A stretch of 64,000 nucleotides of DNA from Akkermansia sp. (GCA_017558555.1 JAFYUJ010000063.1:40081-104080), one strand, 5' to 3'; positions 52,766 through 61,796 are shown, counted from the stretch's first letter. Made by a program: numbers and translations. Notes: generated by a model not told the origin, from the letters alone.

Positions 52766-53491
52766 ATGCACACAGAAGAGGTTATTCAGGCAGCCCGGGA
52801 GCTGTCTGCCGAGATGGAGAAACTGCAATTCGGCGCCCCCGTGGCCTACACCTACAACCCGCTTACCTACGCCTGGGCGGGCCACGAGGCCTACATCCGC
52901 AAATTTGCCACCGGCAAAAAGAAAGTCCTCTACCTTGGCATGAATCCCGGCCCCTTTGGCATGGCACAGACCGGCGTTCCTTTCGGCGAGATTGCCGCCG
53001 TCACCCTTTGGATGTGCATAACCGCGCCCATTGCACAGCCGCCGGCCACCCACCCCAAGCGCCCCATTCAGGGTTTTGCCTGCCCCCGGTCGGAGGTCAG
53101 CGGGCGGCGTCTCTGGGGGCTGTTCGAGGAGATGTACGGCAGCGCCGAAAACTTCTTTGCCGATGCCTACGTGGCAAACTACTGCCCACTCATCTGGATG
53201 AGCGAAACCGGCGCTAACATCACCCCCACCCAGCTTCCCAAAGAACAGGTGGCACAGATTGATGCCGCCTGCCAGCGCCACCTGGTCCGCCTCATCGAGA
53301 TTCTGGAGCCCGAATACCTCATCGGCGTAGGGGGCTATGCTCTCAAACAAATGGAAATCGCCGCAGCGGCCCTGCCCCACCGCAGCTTCACCCTTGGCAC
53401 CATCCTGCACCCCAGTCCCGCCAGCCCCGTGGCCAATAAACATTGGCCCGAAAAACCACGCCGCCAAATACTGGACATACTGGGCAGCTGA
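52766..53491 (+). CDS. SMUG1-type uracil-DNA glycosylase
   Basis: A 241-residue member of the uracil-DNA glycosylase superfamily. GMNPGPFGMAQTGVPFGE gives the SMUG1 active-site motif (G-M-N-P-G with catalytic Asn), and HPSPASPVAN the second motif that inserts into DNA. It removes uracil and related bases. Start ATG 52766 is six bases after a TACACT -10 box with TTGCCA 18 bases before it. It diverges from parA. SMUG1 homologues occur patchily in bacteria, so transfer is possible. Confidence 0.93.
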   Translation: MHTEEVIQAARELSAEMEKLQFGAPVAYTYNPLTYAWAGHEAYIRKFATGKKKVLYLGMNPGPFGMAQTGVPFGEIAAVTLWMCITAPIAQPPATHPKRPIQGFACPRSEVSGRRLWGLFEEMYGSAENFFADAYVANYCPLIWMSETGANITPTQLPKEQVAQIDAACQRHLVRLIEILEPEYLIGVGGYALKQMEIAAAALPHRSFTLGTILHPSPASPVANKHWPEKPRRQILDILGS

Positions 53492-53511
53492 GAAAAAAGA
53501 GCCCATATTTC

Positions 53512-53540
53512 TTGCAGCGGGCGGGGAAATGTGGTATAAG
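53512..53540 (+). promoter_or_regulatory. Promoter of the phosphatase-kinase pair
   Basis: TTGCAG (53512-53517), 17-base spacer, TATAAG (53535-53540), 23 bases before the ATG. Confidence 0.75.
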
Positions 53541-53563
53541 AGGGGCGGAAGAACTAGCGATTC

Positions 53564-55702
53564 ATGCGTCGGCAATTTCTCATATGGCTGGCACTGCTGA
53601 TATGTGGTGCTTATACCGTCATCGGTGTATTGGGGTACCATCGCGCCGCGGGGCAAGCTTGGCTCAAGACGGAGCAAGTGGTAAAGACGCGCCTGCACGA
53701 CTTGCAGGAACTGATGCGCCACGCCGACCACAGCATGCAGCATGTGGCCGATATCAACAATGAATCAGCCATTGAGCACACGCGCGCGCTGGCAGAAATC
53801 ATCCGTCTGGACCCCGGCGTGCTGAAAGACCAAGAGCGCTTGCAAGGGCTGTGCAATGATTTGGGAGCGGAGCAGCTTTCCATCTCCAACGAGCGCGGTG
53901 TGGTAGAAGCCGCCGTTCCCTCGCATCTTGTAGGCTACGAATTGGGCAGCCACGATCAATCGCGTGAGTTCCTCATCTGCATCAACTCCCCGGGCACAGA
54001 GCTGTGCCAGCGAGAGCGCCCGGGTGGGGCCGATGGCGTTCCGCTGCAATATGCAGGGGTCTGCCGTCTGGATGCACCGGGTGTGGTGCAGCTGGGCTTC
54101 CGCACCCGCCACGAAGAGATTGTGCGCAACACCGCCGCATTCAGCCAGCTGGCGGCCAATGTCAACCTGGGCAAAAATGGTAGCATTGTGGCATTCAAGC
54201 AGGGTTCCCTGCTCAATCGCGAAGAACTTTCCTACCCCACGGCAGAGCTCCTTTCCCTGCCGCTCAACCAAGCTGTGGATGTGCGCATGGGAGAAGACAC
54301 TTATTTTGCCTACGCGGTGGAAGACGCCGGGAATCGCCTGGTGGGCTTGCTGCCCATGAAAGAAGTATACCGCGATTTGAATGCAACTGTTTTTGCGCAG
54401 TTGATGAGCAACCTGACGCTCTTCATCGTCATCTTCGTGGCTCTGTCCTACTTGCTGCAGAAGATTGTGGTGCGTGGCATCGGGCAGATTAACCAATCGC
54501 TCAAGCTGATAACCGGCGGCAACCTCAATGAACGGGTCGAGGTGACAGATACACCGGAGTTTGCCAGCCTGTCCAGCGGCATCAATTCCATGGTGGATGC
54601 TCTGCAATCCTACGGCGAGCAAAGCCGCCTGGCGATGGAGCGCGAGCTCGAGCTGGCCCGCAACATCCAGCTTACCGCCCTGCCCAGCACCTTCCCGGCT
54701 TTCCCGAACCGCAACGAGTTTGAGCTCTACGCCACCTGCACCCAGGCCAAGAGCGTAGGCGGCGATTTTTATGATTTCTTCCTGACGGATGAAGACCACC
54801 TCTCCTTTTTGGTGGCTGATGTCTCCGGGCAGGGTGTGCCCGCAGCGCTGTTCATGATGCGCAGCATGTCCATCATCCGCGGTCTGGCCCGCACCGATGC
54901 CTCCCCGCTGGATTTGATGACAAAAACCAACCGCGCCCTGTGCGAGGGCAACAGCACCCACATGCGCGTTAACCTTTTCTACGCCAATCTGGAAATCAGC
55001 ACCGGCAAGCTGTGTTATGTCAACGCAGGCCCGCCCCAGGCGCTCCTGCAAAAGGAAGCGGGCCAGTACGAAATGATTGCCATGCGCTCCGGTGTTTCGC
55101 TGGGCGTGGCCGATTCCTCCACCTACTCCATGGGCACCCTGCAACTGCAACCGGGGGACCGATTGTTCATCTACACCGATGGTGTGGTGAAAGCGCAGAA
55201 CAAGAGCCAGGCTCCTTTTGGTGCCGCGCGCTTGCAAGAGGTACTCAACTCTCGCCCGCCGCATGTAACCGACGTGAGCCGCCAGGTCAAAACGGCCCTG
55301 AAACAATATACCGAGGACGCAGAGCAATCCCAGGACGTCACCATGTTGGTGCTGGAATATGTGGGTAAACCGCGCAGCAAAGGTGCCATCAGCGTGCAAG
55401 CCGGGCAACCCGATGGTGTGACAGAAATGCTCAACGAAACCCTAGAGTCCATCTTTGCCTCGCCCCTGGATATTGCTGATATTCAGGCCAGTCTCGCCAC
55501 CATTCTGCGCACCTTGCCGCCGGAAACACAGGTGAACATCCAACTGGCGTGCGATGCAGAACTGGCAGAGCTGACCCTCACCTACACGTCCCCGCTTTAC
55601 AATCCCCTCATCAGCCTGCCCCACCTGCCGCTGGATGGCACTGATTTCGTGGCCGATGAAACACAGGGCTGCACCCTGACCCTTACCAAGCACCTGGCAT
55701 GA
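53564..55702 (+). CDS. Membrane PP2C (SpoIIE/RsbU-type) phosphatase with HAMP domain
   Basis: A 712-residue sensor phosphatase. A membrane segment (about 6-26), a periplasmic sensor (27-278), a second membrane segment (about 279-303), a HAMP domain (about 304-355) and a short coiled coil lead to a PP2C/RsbU domain (about 370-600). Metal Asps are in GGDFYDFF (D401), VADVSGQG (D419), YTDGV (D539) and DVTML (D591). Residues 600-712 look like a worn-down HATPase anti-sigma domain without an N-box. It should dephosphorylate Ser/Thr on an anti-sigma antagonist or kinase target. Its stop overlaps the kinase start by four bases. Confidence 0.9.
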   Translation: MRRQFLIWLALLICGAYTVIGVLGYHRAAGQAWLKTEQVVKTRLHDLQELMRHADHSMQHVADINNESAIEHTRALAEIIRLDPGVLKDQERLQGLCNDLGAEQLSISNERGVVEAAVPSHLVGYELGSHDQSREFLICINSPGTELCQRERPGGADGVPLQYAGVCRLDAPGVVQLGFRTRHEEIVRNTAAFSQLAANVNLGKNGSIVAFKQGSLLNREELSYPTAELLSLPLNQAVDVRMGEDTYFAYAVEDAGNRLVGLLPMKEVYRDLNATVFAQLMSNLTLFIVIFVALSYLLQKIVVRGIGQINQSLKLITGGNLNERVEVTDTPEFASLSSGINSMVDALQSYGEQSRLAMERELELARNIQLTALPSTFPAFPNRNEFELYATCTQAKSVGGDFYDFFLTDEDHLSFLVADVSGQGVPAALFMMRSMSIIRGLARTDASPLDLMTKTNRALCEGNSTHMRVNLFYANLEISTGKLCYVNAGPPQALLQKEAGQYEMIAMRSGVSLGVADSSTYSMGTLQLQPGDRLFIYTDGVVKAQNKSQAPFGAARLQEVLNSRPPHVTDVSRQVKTALKQYTEDAEQSQDVTMLVLEYVGKPRSKGAISVQAGQPDGVTEMLNETLESIFASPLDIADIQASLATILRTLPPETQVNIQLACDAELAELTLTYTSPLYNPLISLPHLPLDGTDFVADETQGCTLTLTKHLA

Positions 55703-58227
55703 CCCCCATCCCCCCACCACCGCCCCCCAAAATAGCGCCGGCCACCGCTGCGCGTACAGCCGCACCCGCGGATGCCACCGGGAAAGATGACCGTCGCATG
55801 CCCTTACCTGTCGGCACCATCGTGGGGGGCTATGTCATTGCCGCCAAACTGGGGCAAGGCGGGTTTGGCATCACCTACCGCGCCTCCAGCAAAGCAACCG
55901 GCGCCGCCGTCGTGCTCAAAGAACACATCCCGGCGGGGCTTGCCTACCGCGAACCCGGCAGCATCTTTGCCGAATGCGTCTCCCCGGAAGCCGAGGAACG
56001 CTTCAAAGCCACCATGCACGAGTTTATTGAGGAAGTCACCGTCCTCAAGGGCTTATCACACCCCGGAATCGTGCCGATTCTGGACAGTTTTGAAGCCAAC
56101 GGCACCGCCTACTTTGTGATGCCCTATGTACCGGGCGCGGCGTTGAAACTCCCCGCAGAAGCCACACTGGAGCCAGCCCGGCAGGCGCGAGAGGCCCGCT
56201 ACATTCGCCAGCTGTTGCCGCCCCTGCTCTCCACGCTCACCTATCTGGAGCAGCACAACATCGTTCACCGCGACATCAAACCGGATAACATCCTCATCCC
56301 CCCGGATGGCAACCCCATTTTGCTGGATTTTGGCTCGGCCCGCCAGCTGCAACCGGATAAGGTATTCTCCAACATCTTCACCCCGGATTTCTGCGCCCCC
56401 GAGCAGGCTTCCGCCCCCACAGATGCAGCCATGAGCTCCGCCATTGGCGCTTGGACGGACATCTACTCGCTGGGCGCCACGCTCTACTACCTCATCACCC
56501 GCCTCATGCCCCCGCGTGCCGAAATCCGCGCCATTTCCACCCCCGACCCCTACGTCCCCCTTTCCGGCCGCAAGGATTTAATCGCGCTCTACGGGCAAGC
56601 CTTCCTGCAGGGCGTAGACCGCGCCATGGAGCTGGACCCCACAGAGCGCTGGCGCAATGCCACCGAATGGAAAACCAGCCTCGAGGAAGGTATCATCCCC
56701 GCCTCTCCCCGGCTGGTGCGCCGCATGTGGACGCTGGCTATCAGCAGCGGTGTGGCACTCTTCGTACTGGGTGGGTTGAGCCTTTGGGCCCTAGCCAAGA
56801 AAAACCAAGCGGAAAACCTCTACCACAACAGTCTGCGCTTCACCGAAGGCATGCTCTACGATTTCAACAACGAGCTGGCAGACATCCCCGCCTCCACCCA
56901 CCTGCAACGCAAGCTCGGCACCCACCTCAACACCTTCCTGAGCAGTCTGGACCGCTCCCCCCTGGCGCATGATGAAAAGATGCAGAACGCCTTGGTGACA
57001 GCCTGGCAAAACATGGGCGCCGTGCATGTGGAACAAGGGAATCTGGAAGCCGCCACCAACGCCTTGCAGCAGGCCACCGCCCTGGCCGAATACCTGGCGG
57101 AAAGCCACCCCGACCAGCTCCGCTATCGCTATGAACTGGCCCGCATTTTCCTGAGTCGTTCGGAGGTAGCGCGCCGCCGCAACATGGCTCCGGAATCCCG
57201 CGCCCTGCTCAGCCGCGCCATGGTGCTGCTGCGCGAGGTGTGCCACAAATCCCCCAACACGCCGGATTATCAATGCACCCTGGGCGAGGCTATCAACAAC
57301 ACAGCCACCCTGGCCAAGCGAGATGGCGACACCGAACTGCAAAAAAAAGCGCTGGATGAAATGCTGGCCCTGCACCGCAAACTGGTGGCCGACTACCCCA
57401 AGCACGAGAACTCCCTCAAAGGCCTGGGCTATGCCCTGCAAAACATGGGGCAGTACTACACCGACCACGGCGATTTTGCCACCGCCGCACACCTGCTGGA
57501 GGAGGAATTCAACATCTTCTCCGAGCTCAACGCCGCTCATCCCTACCGTCTTTCTTTCAAAAAGGGGCTTGCGCTCTCCCTCTACTGCATGGGCTCACTC
57601 TACAGCCGCATGGGCTACGGCATGACCGATGCCGCCCAGCAGGAGGAAACATACAACAAAGCCCTGCATGCCTTCCGCCTGCATATTGCCCTGGCTGCCG
57701 AGCTTGAGAAACTGGATGAGCACAACGCCGAATACCCCTTCCTGCAATGCCGCGCCATGGCGTTCATGGTCGATATTCTCTTGCAGACCAACGCCCCCAA
57801 CGAGGCAGAGAAATACAGCAACGACATCATGAAAAAAGCGGAGGTGTTGCTGGAAACAGCCCCGGACAATGCAGATTATGCCATGCTACGCGCCGGTGCC
57901 CTGCGCGGCCTGGCCATTGCCCACAGCCTCTCTCCCCGCCACACAGCGCGCGCCGATAAGGAATTCGAGGAATATCGCAACGCTGTCAGCACCCTCCTCA
58001 CCCAGACTCCCGGCAACACCACCCTGAAATTCCTCTACGCCGATGCGCTGTCAGAATCGGCGGCCCATGCCATGCGCCAGGGCTCCCCAGCCCAGGCTCG
58101 CCGCTGGTTGCAACAGGCAGAAGCCCTCCTGGCCGACGCCGCCGAAGCATCCCCGGACTCCCCCGCCGGTAGCCGGTTGGAAAAAATTCGCCAAAGGCTC
58201 AGCGAAATTCCTCAAGAGGCCCAATGA
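55699..58227 (+). CDS. Membrane Ser/Thr protein kinase with TPR-rich extracytoplasmic region
   Basis: An 842-residue Hanks-type kinase. Kinase domain about 42-330: G-loop LGQGGFGITY (51-60), Lys74 in VVLKE, HRDIKPDN (190-197), DFG (210-212) and APEQ (233-236), so it should be active. A Pro/Ala-rich head precedes it. One membrane segment (343-366) separates it from about 470 residues of TPR-like helices (about 375-842) likely outside the cytoplasm, acting as sensor. The ATGA overlap with the phosphatase implies a kinase/phosphatase switch. No sigma or STAS gene is adjacent, so the target is unknown. Confidence 0.92.
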   Translation: MTPIPPPPPPKIAPATAARTAAPADATGKDDRRMPLPVGTIVGGYVIAAKLGQGGFGITYRASSKATGAAVVLKEHIPAGLAYREPGSIFAECVSPEAEERFKATMHEFIEEVTVLKGLSHPGIVPILDSFEANGTAYFVMPYVPGAALKLPAEATLEPARQAREARYIRQLLPPLLSTLTYLEQHNIVHRDIKPDNILIPPDGNPILLDFGSARQLQPDKVFSNIFTPDFCAPEQASAPTDAAMSSAIGAWTDIYSLGATLYYLITRLMPPRAEIRAISTPDPYVPLSGRKDLIALYGQAFLQGVDRAMELDPTERWRNATEWKTSLEEGIIPASPRLVRRMWTLAISSGVALFVLGGLSLWALAKKNQAENLYHNSLRFTEGMLYDFNNELADIPASTHLQRKLGTHLNTFLSSLDRSPLAHDEKMQNALVTAWQNMGAVHVEQGNLEAATNALQQATALAEYLAESHPDQLRYRYELARIFLSRSEVARRRNMAPESRALLSRAMVLLREVCHKSPNTPDYQCTLGEAINNTATLAKRDGDTELQKKALDEMLALHRKLVADYPKHENSLKGLGYALQNMGQYYTDHGDFATAAHLLEEEFNIFSELNAAHPYRLSFKKGLALSLYCMGSLYSRMGYGMTDAAQQEETYNKALHAFRLHIALAAELEKLDEHNAEYPFLQCRAMAFMVDILLQTNAPNEAEKYSNDIMKKAEVLLETAPDNADYAMLRAGALRGLAIAHSLSPRHTARADKEFEEYRNAVSTLLTQTPGNTTLKFLYADALSESAAHAMRQGSPAQARRWLQQAEALLADAAEASPDSPAGSRLEKIRQRLSEIPQEAQ

Positions 58228-58430
58228 TTAGCCTTATCAATGGCGATTTGTGAATTACGAATGGCGAATTTGAGGTTCCCTGCGCCATAGCCGCAGGAAA
58301 CTTTCCAAATGTGCAATTCCAGTCTCGGTGTAAGCGTAGACGAAGACGGATGAAATTCTAAAATTTGAAATCCGTTGTCACCTTTAGGGGGGGCCAAGTG
58401 CAATTTGCCACAAAAAATCACACATTTTTC
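58228..58430. repeat. Intergenic spacer with short repeat remnants
   Basis: A non-coding gap with GAATTACGAATGGCGAATTTGAG-like runs, a hairpin around TTCCCTGCG/CGCAGGAA, and AAATTCTAAAATTTGAAAT. Such low-complexity strings resemble worn dispersed repeats. No gene is seen; the rpmI promoter starts at its right edge. Confidence 0.35.
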
Positions 58431-58458
58431 TTGCCAAACAAAAAAATGTGTGTATTAT
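58431..58458 (+). promoter_or_regulatory. Promoter of rpmI-rplT, near-leaderless
   Basis: TTGCCA (58431-58436), 16-base spacer, TATTAT (58453-58458), nine bases before the ATG. Confidence 0.7.
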
Positions 58459-58467
58459 TTCCCCACC

Positions 58468-58677
58468 ATGACCCGCAAAGGTGGTATCAACAAGACACGT
58501 AAGGCTGTTGCCAAGCGTTTCAAGGTGACCGGTTCGGGCAAGGTCCTGCGCCGCAAGCAGGGTAAGCGTCACATCCTCCAGAAGAAGTCCAGCAAGCGTA
58601 AGCGCGCTCTGGGCAAACCCGCTCTGGTAGACGCCACCCAGGTTTGGGCTGTGAAGCAGAACCTGCCCTTCGGTTAA
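58468..58677 (+). CDS. rpmI: 50S ribosomal protein L35
   Basis: A 69-residue bL35 from ATG 58468 (MTRKGGINKTRKAVAKRF). The KRFKVTGSGKV, GKRHILQKKSSKRKR pattern is diagnostic. Highly basic and normal in length. rplT follows after a 150-base spacer. infC, which usually precedes rpmI, is absent; the transcript seems to start right at the gene. Confidence 0.95.
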   Translation: MTRKGGINKTRKAVAKRFKVTGSGKVLRRKQGKRHILQKKSSKRKRALGKPALVDATQVWAVKQNLPFG

Positions 58678-58827
58678 ACCGAAGAAACACGGCAACATCG
58701 CCAAGCTCCCGCCCGCAAATCGGGCGGCCTTCGTGCAGCCTTCCTTCCATGGTGAAGGATTGAACGGACGAGACTGCAAGGAGGTGAGGAAGAACAGTCT
58801 GTTCACCCGATAAAGAATACAAATACT
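58678..58827 (+). promoter_or_regulatory. rpmI-rplT spacer, possible L20 leader
   Basis: A 150-base untranslated spacer with hairpins: CCGCCCG/CGGGCGG around CAAAT, CCTTCC/GGAAGG-type arms (CCTTCC-ATGG-TGAAGG), and GACTG/CAGTC enclosing GGAGGTGAGG. In other bacteria L20 represses its own operon by binding such RNA. That role here is inferred from position and structure only. Confidence 0.4.
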
Positions 58828-59211
58828 ATGGCACGTGCTACTAATGGGCCGGCTTCTCGCGCCCGCCGCAAGCGCATCCTGCTTCGCGCCAAGGGTTTCC
58901 GCGGTTTCCGCAGCAAACTCTTCCGCTACGCTAAGGATGCCGTCTACAAGGCATGGCAGTATGAGTACCGCGACCGCAAGAGAAGGAAGGGTCAGTTCCG
59001 CCGTCTCTGGACCGCTCGTATCTCCGCCGCTGTGCGCCCCCTCGGCCTGACCTACTCCCGTTTCATGGAGGGTCTCAAGGCTGCCAACATCGATCTGGAC
59101 CGCAAGTCCCTCTCCGAACTGGCTATCGCCAACCCGGAGGCTTTCAAGGCTGTGTTCGAGCAGGCCAAGAAGGCTATCGATGCTAAAGAGGGTGCTGCTC
59201 TCAAGGCCTGA
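58828..59211 (+). CDS. rplT: 50S ribosomal protein L20
   Basis: A 127-residue bL20 with the long basic N-terminal helix (RRKRILLRAKGFRG, RDRKRRKGQFRRLW) that binds 23S rRNA early in 50S assembly, and AAVRPLGLTYSRFM. The C-terminus is slightly longer than in E. coli. A strong terminator follows (59239-59266). Confidence 0.97.
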   Translation: MARATNGPASRARRKRILLRAKGFRGFRSKLFRYAKDAVYKAWQYEYRDRKRRKGQFRRLWTARISAAVRPLGLTYSRFMEGLKAANIDLDRKSLSELAIANPEAFKAVFEQAKKAIDAKEGAALKA

Positions 59212-59238
59212 TAGACAATCAGTAAACACTTAAACAAG

Positions 59239-59275
59239 CAGGGCTTCCGGTTCACCGGAAGCCCTGTTCGCTTTG
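59239..59275 (+). terminator. Terminator of rpmI-rplT
   Basis: CAGGGCTTCCGG (59239-59250) pairs perfectly with 59255-59266 around TTCA, followed by TTCGCTTT. Confidence 0.85.
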
Positions 59276-59294
59276 GGTGATGTTGCCGTGCAAC

Positions 59295-59615
59295 TCAGCG
59301 GATGATGATGCACTTATCCCCGGCATCGTAGCGGAGAGAGAACAATCCGTGGGTGTAGGCCTCCCCCGTGAGTTGCCAACCTTGCGCCCTGAGGGATTGG
59401 TAAAAAGCGGCATCGGGCTCCTGATTCAGCCAGATGGTGAGGATGTTGTAATCGGTATCAAAAAAGCTTTTGTCGATATCGAGATGGCTGCACGATAGGG
59501 GGCAATTCCGCTCGATGGTGGGCACATCCCACTCCACCACATCATCAAAGCAAAGGCAGTAGGCCAGGAAAAGCACAACGCAGGAGGCCACCAAAGCAAG
59601 GGGAATATATTTCAT
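59295..59615 (-). CDS. Small exported or anchored protein of unknown function
   Basis: A 106-residue protein starting at ATG 59615 (MKYIPLALVASCVVLF). The first 22 residues form a membrane or signal segment with Cys at 11 and 19, then a small domain with two Cys near residues 38-42 that could form a disulfide, and a TYxHGLFSLRYDAGD-like end. No family recognised. It follows the hisS terminator on the same strand, so it probably has its own promoter. Confidence 0.65.
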   Translation of the reverse strand: MKYIPLALVASCVVLFLAYCLCFDDVVEWDVPTIERNCPLSCSHLDIDKSFFDTDYNILTIWLNQEPDAAFYQSLRAQGWQLTGEAYTHGLFSLRYDAGDKCIIIR

Positions 59616-59639
59616 GGAGCGGAGCTTGATGATAAACAA

Positions 59640-59682
59640 CGAGTGGCGAAGCCCGGGTCAATCCGATGAGCTTCGCCACTCG
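59640..59682 (-). terminator. Terminator of hisS
   Basis: A 13-bp stem, CGAGTGGCGAAGC (59640-59652) with its complement (59670-59682), followed on the minus strand by TTGTTTATC. Confidence 0.88.
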
Positions 59683-59698
59683 TGTGTTGGTGAGGTGT

Positions 59699-60961
59699 TT
59701 ATTCGTTTTCCAGCTCGGTGAGCAGGCCCTCGATATCCGTGTTCACGGATTCGCGGGTGGCAAGCGTCTTGAGCTCGATGGAGGGGTACTCTGCACCGAT
59801 GATGGCGGCGAAGCGAGCGCCGATTTTCTCTGCGCGCTTGAGCTGGTTGCCCATCTTGGCGGGGGAGAGGGGGATATCCACACGAACGCCGGCATCGCGC
59901 AGGCTGGCAGCCAGGGCGAGCATCTCGGGGCGTTTCTCGGGTGCAGCGAGGATGAGGCAGACATCACAAGCATCGGGCTTGGTGGCGGCATCGCGCAGGG
60001 CGCGGGCGGCGGGGCAAGCCTCGATGAGGTGGGCAATCACGGCATCGCCCATGGCAAAGCCGGTAGCGGGCATATCCACCGCATTGTTGGAGAGGGTGGC
60101 TACCAGTCCATTGTAGCGGCCACCGCCGGCCACAGCACGCAGGCTGTGCCCCTTGTCGAAAATCTCGAACACGAGGCCGGTGTAGTAGGCCAGGCCACGC
60201 ACCACGGAGAGGTCCAGCTTCACGTATTCGGCCAGGCCGCGGGCCTCCAAATCAGCCAGCACTTCATCGTAGCGAGGGGAGCAACCGGCGGGGGGATTGG
60301 CAATGAAAGCCATGAGGTCCTCGCGCTTCATGCCAAAGGCATCCAGCTTTTCCTGGCACACCTCGGGGCGGTCGCGCTCCAGCTTATCGATGACGGCCAG
60401 GAAATCGGGCGTGCGTTCCTCGCTCACACCGTGCTCAGCGGCATAGCGCAGCCACACCTCGCGGTCGCTCACGCGCACCACAAAGTCATCGGCGGTGAAG
60501 CCGAACTCGCGCATGCAATCGATGGCCAGGGAGATGAGCTCGGCATCGGAGCCCTCACCGGATTCACCCAGGATATCGGCATTAAACTGCACGAACTCGC
60601 GAAGGCGGCCCTTCTGCGGCTTTTCATAGCGGAAGCAGGAGCCGATTTCGAACCACTTGAGGGGCTTGGTGTACTCGCGCTGGTAGGCAGCAGCAATGCG
60701 GCCCAGAGAGGCGGTCAGCTCCGGGCGCACGGTGATATCGCGCTCGCCCTGGTCGGTGAAGCGGAACAACTGCGTGGGCAGTTCTCCTCCGGATTTCTTG
60801 AGGTAAAGCTCTGTAGCTTCGATGGTGGGGGCTTCCCACTCGACAAAGCCATAACGATGCGCCACACGCCGCCATGTGGTGAAAAGGTAGTTGCGGAGGG
60901 CGTATTCCTGCGGTGCAAAATCGCGGAATCCCGGCAGCGGCTGGAAGCGTGCGTCTGGCAT
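59699..60961 (-). CDS. hisS: Histidyl-tRNA synthetase
   Basis: A 420-residue class II synthetase from ATG 60961 (MPDARFQPLPGFRDF). Motif 1 lies in the N-terminal region, motif 2 in FEIGSCFRYEKPQKGRLREF, the His-specific motifs are VVRGLAYYTG and GGGRYNGL, and motif 3 is GFAMGDAVIAHL. A C-terminal anticodon domain (about 325-420) follows. Note motif 2 FRYE is the usual FRxE. Monocistronic with promoter (60996-61023) and terminator. Confidence 0.95.
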   Translation of the reverse strand: MPDARFQPLPGFRDFAPQEYALRNYLFTTWRRVAHRYGFVEWEAPTIEATELYLKKSGGELPTQLFRFTDQGERDITVRPELTASLGRIAAAYQREYTKPLKWFEIGSCFRYEKPQKGRLREFVQFNADILGESGEGSDAELISLAIDCMREFGFTADDFVVRVSDREVWLRYAAEHGVSEERTPDFLAVIDKLERDRPEVCQEKLDAFGMKREDLMAFIANPPAGCSPRYDEVLADLEARGLAEYVKLDLSVVRGLAYYTGLVFEIFDKGHSLRAVAGGGRYNGLVATLSNNAVDMPATGFAMGDAVIAHLIEACPAARALRDAATKPDACDVCLILAAPEKRPEMLALAASLRDAGVRVDIPLSPAKMGNQLKRAEKIGARFAAIIGAEYPSIELKTLATRESVNTDIEGLLTELENE

Positions 60962-60995
60962 GGTATGAAATGATAAAATAAGGTTAACGCCCCAC

Positions 60996-61023
60996 ATTAT
61001 ACCCGTTTCTCAGCTCTTGGCAA
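60996..61023 (-). promoter_or_regulatory. Promoter of hisS
   Basis: Minus-strand TTGCCA (61018-61023), 16-base spacer, consensus TATAAT (60996-61001). Leader about 28 bases. Confidence 0.75.
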
Positions 61024-61071
61024 GGGAGATGTGGGGCATACCCAGGGCAAAACAAGAAATCTTGCCGGGCA

Positions 61072-61686
61072 TCAGCGAATGAAGTGCGTCCAGGCGCGGG
61101 GCTCCTCCAGCCGGGGATGCTCGGGGCCGGCAGCAATGCACTGCATGACCCAGGCGAGATTACGCCCCAGGTGGCGCAGGGTTTGGGCTCCCTCGGCATC
61201 CATGTGAACCTCACCGGGTTTCATGCCATATATCATGTTCCAGTAGAAGGAACTCACCAGCGGTTGATTGTTGTAAGTAATGTACTTATTGAGGCAATCG
61301 AGCGTGGCGCTGGCCCCGCCGCGACGAGCCACAGCAATGGTAGCACCGGGCTTGTAGGCCAGTTTGGAACCGGCGGAATAGTAAAGACGATCCAGCAGGG
61401 CGCACAGCGAGCCATTGGGGCCGGCAAAGTAGGTGGGACTGGCCAGCACGATGGCATCGATCTCATCCAATTGCTCGTAAATGTGATTGTAAAGCTTATC
61501 ATTCATCCCGCACCGGCCTGTCTTAAGGCACTGGCGGCAGCCGATGCACCCCTGCACTGCCGTGGCGCCAATCTGCACAATTTCCGTGTCCACACCGGCG
61601 GCATTCAGAGATTCGGCCACCATAGTGAGCGCATGATACGTATTGCCCTTGGGGTTAGGACTGCCATTGATAAGAAGAGCTTTCAT
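61072..61686 (-). CDS. NADPH-dependent FMN reductase / flavodoxin-fold iron-sulfur-type protein
   Basis: A 204-residue flavodoxin-fold protein from ATG 61686 (MKALLINGSPNPKGNT), whose GSPNPKGNT loop binds the FMN phosphate. CIGCRQCLKTGRCGMND (about 54-70) is the Cys-rich insert of the iron-sulfur flavoprotein group (Isf-like, NAD(P)H:FMN reductases), and SPTYFAGPNG the second FMN loop. It should reduce FMN or quinone-like acceptors in the cytoplasm; the physiological acceptor is unknown. It diverges from ligA. Confidence 0.87.
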   Translation of the reverse strand: MKALLINGSPNPKGNTYHALTMVAESLNAAGVDTEIVQIGATAVQGCIGCRQCLKTGRCGMNDKLYNHIYEQLDEIDAIVLASPTYFAGPNGSLCALLDRLYYSAGSKLAYKPGATIAVARRGGASATLDCLNKYITYNNQPLVSSFYWNMIYGMKPGEVHMDAEGAQTLRHLGRNLAWVMQCIAAGPEHPRLEEPRAWTHFIR

Positions 61687-61752
61687 GCCTTGCAGTTTAG
61701 CACGGCAGAGGGGAGGACTCAAGGAAATAACGCGCGCAGACGAAGCGTGGCA

Positions 61753-61782
61753 TTGACCGCGCGGGCGCGTGTGTGCTATGAT
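61753..61782 (+). promoter_or_regulatory. Promoter of ligA
   Basis: TTGACC (61753-61758), 18-base spacer, TATGAT (61777-61782), 14 bases before the ATG. Confidence 0.7.
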
Positions 61783-61796
61783 ACCCGCCAAGCGAT

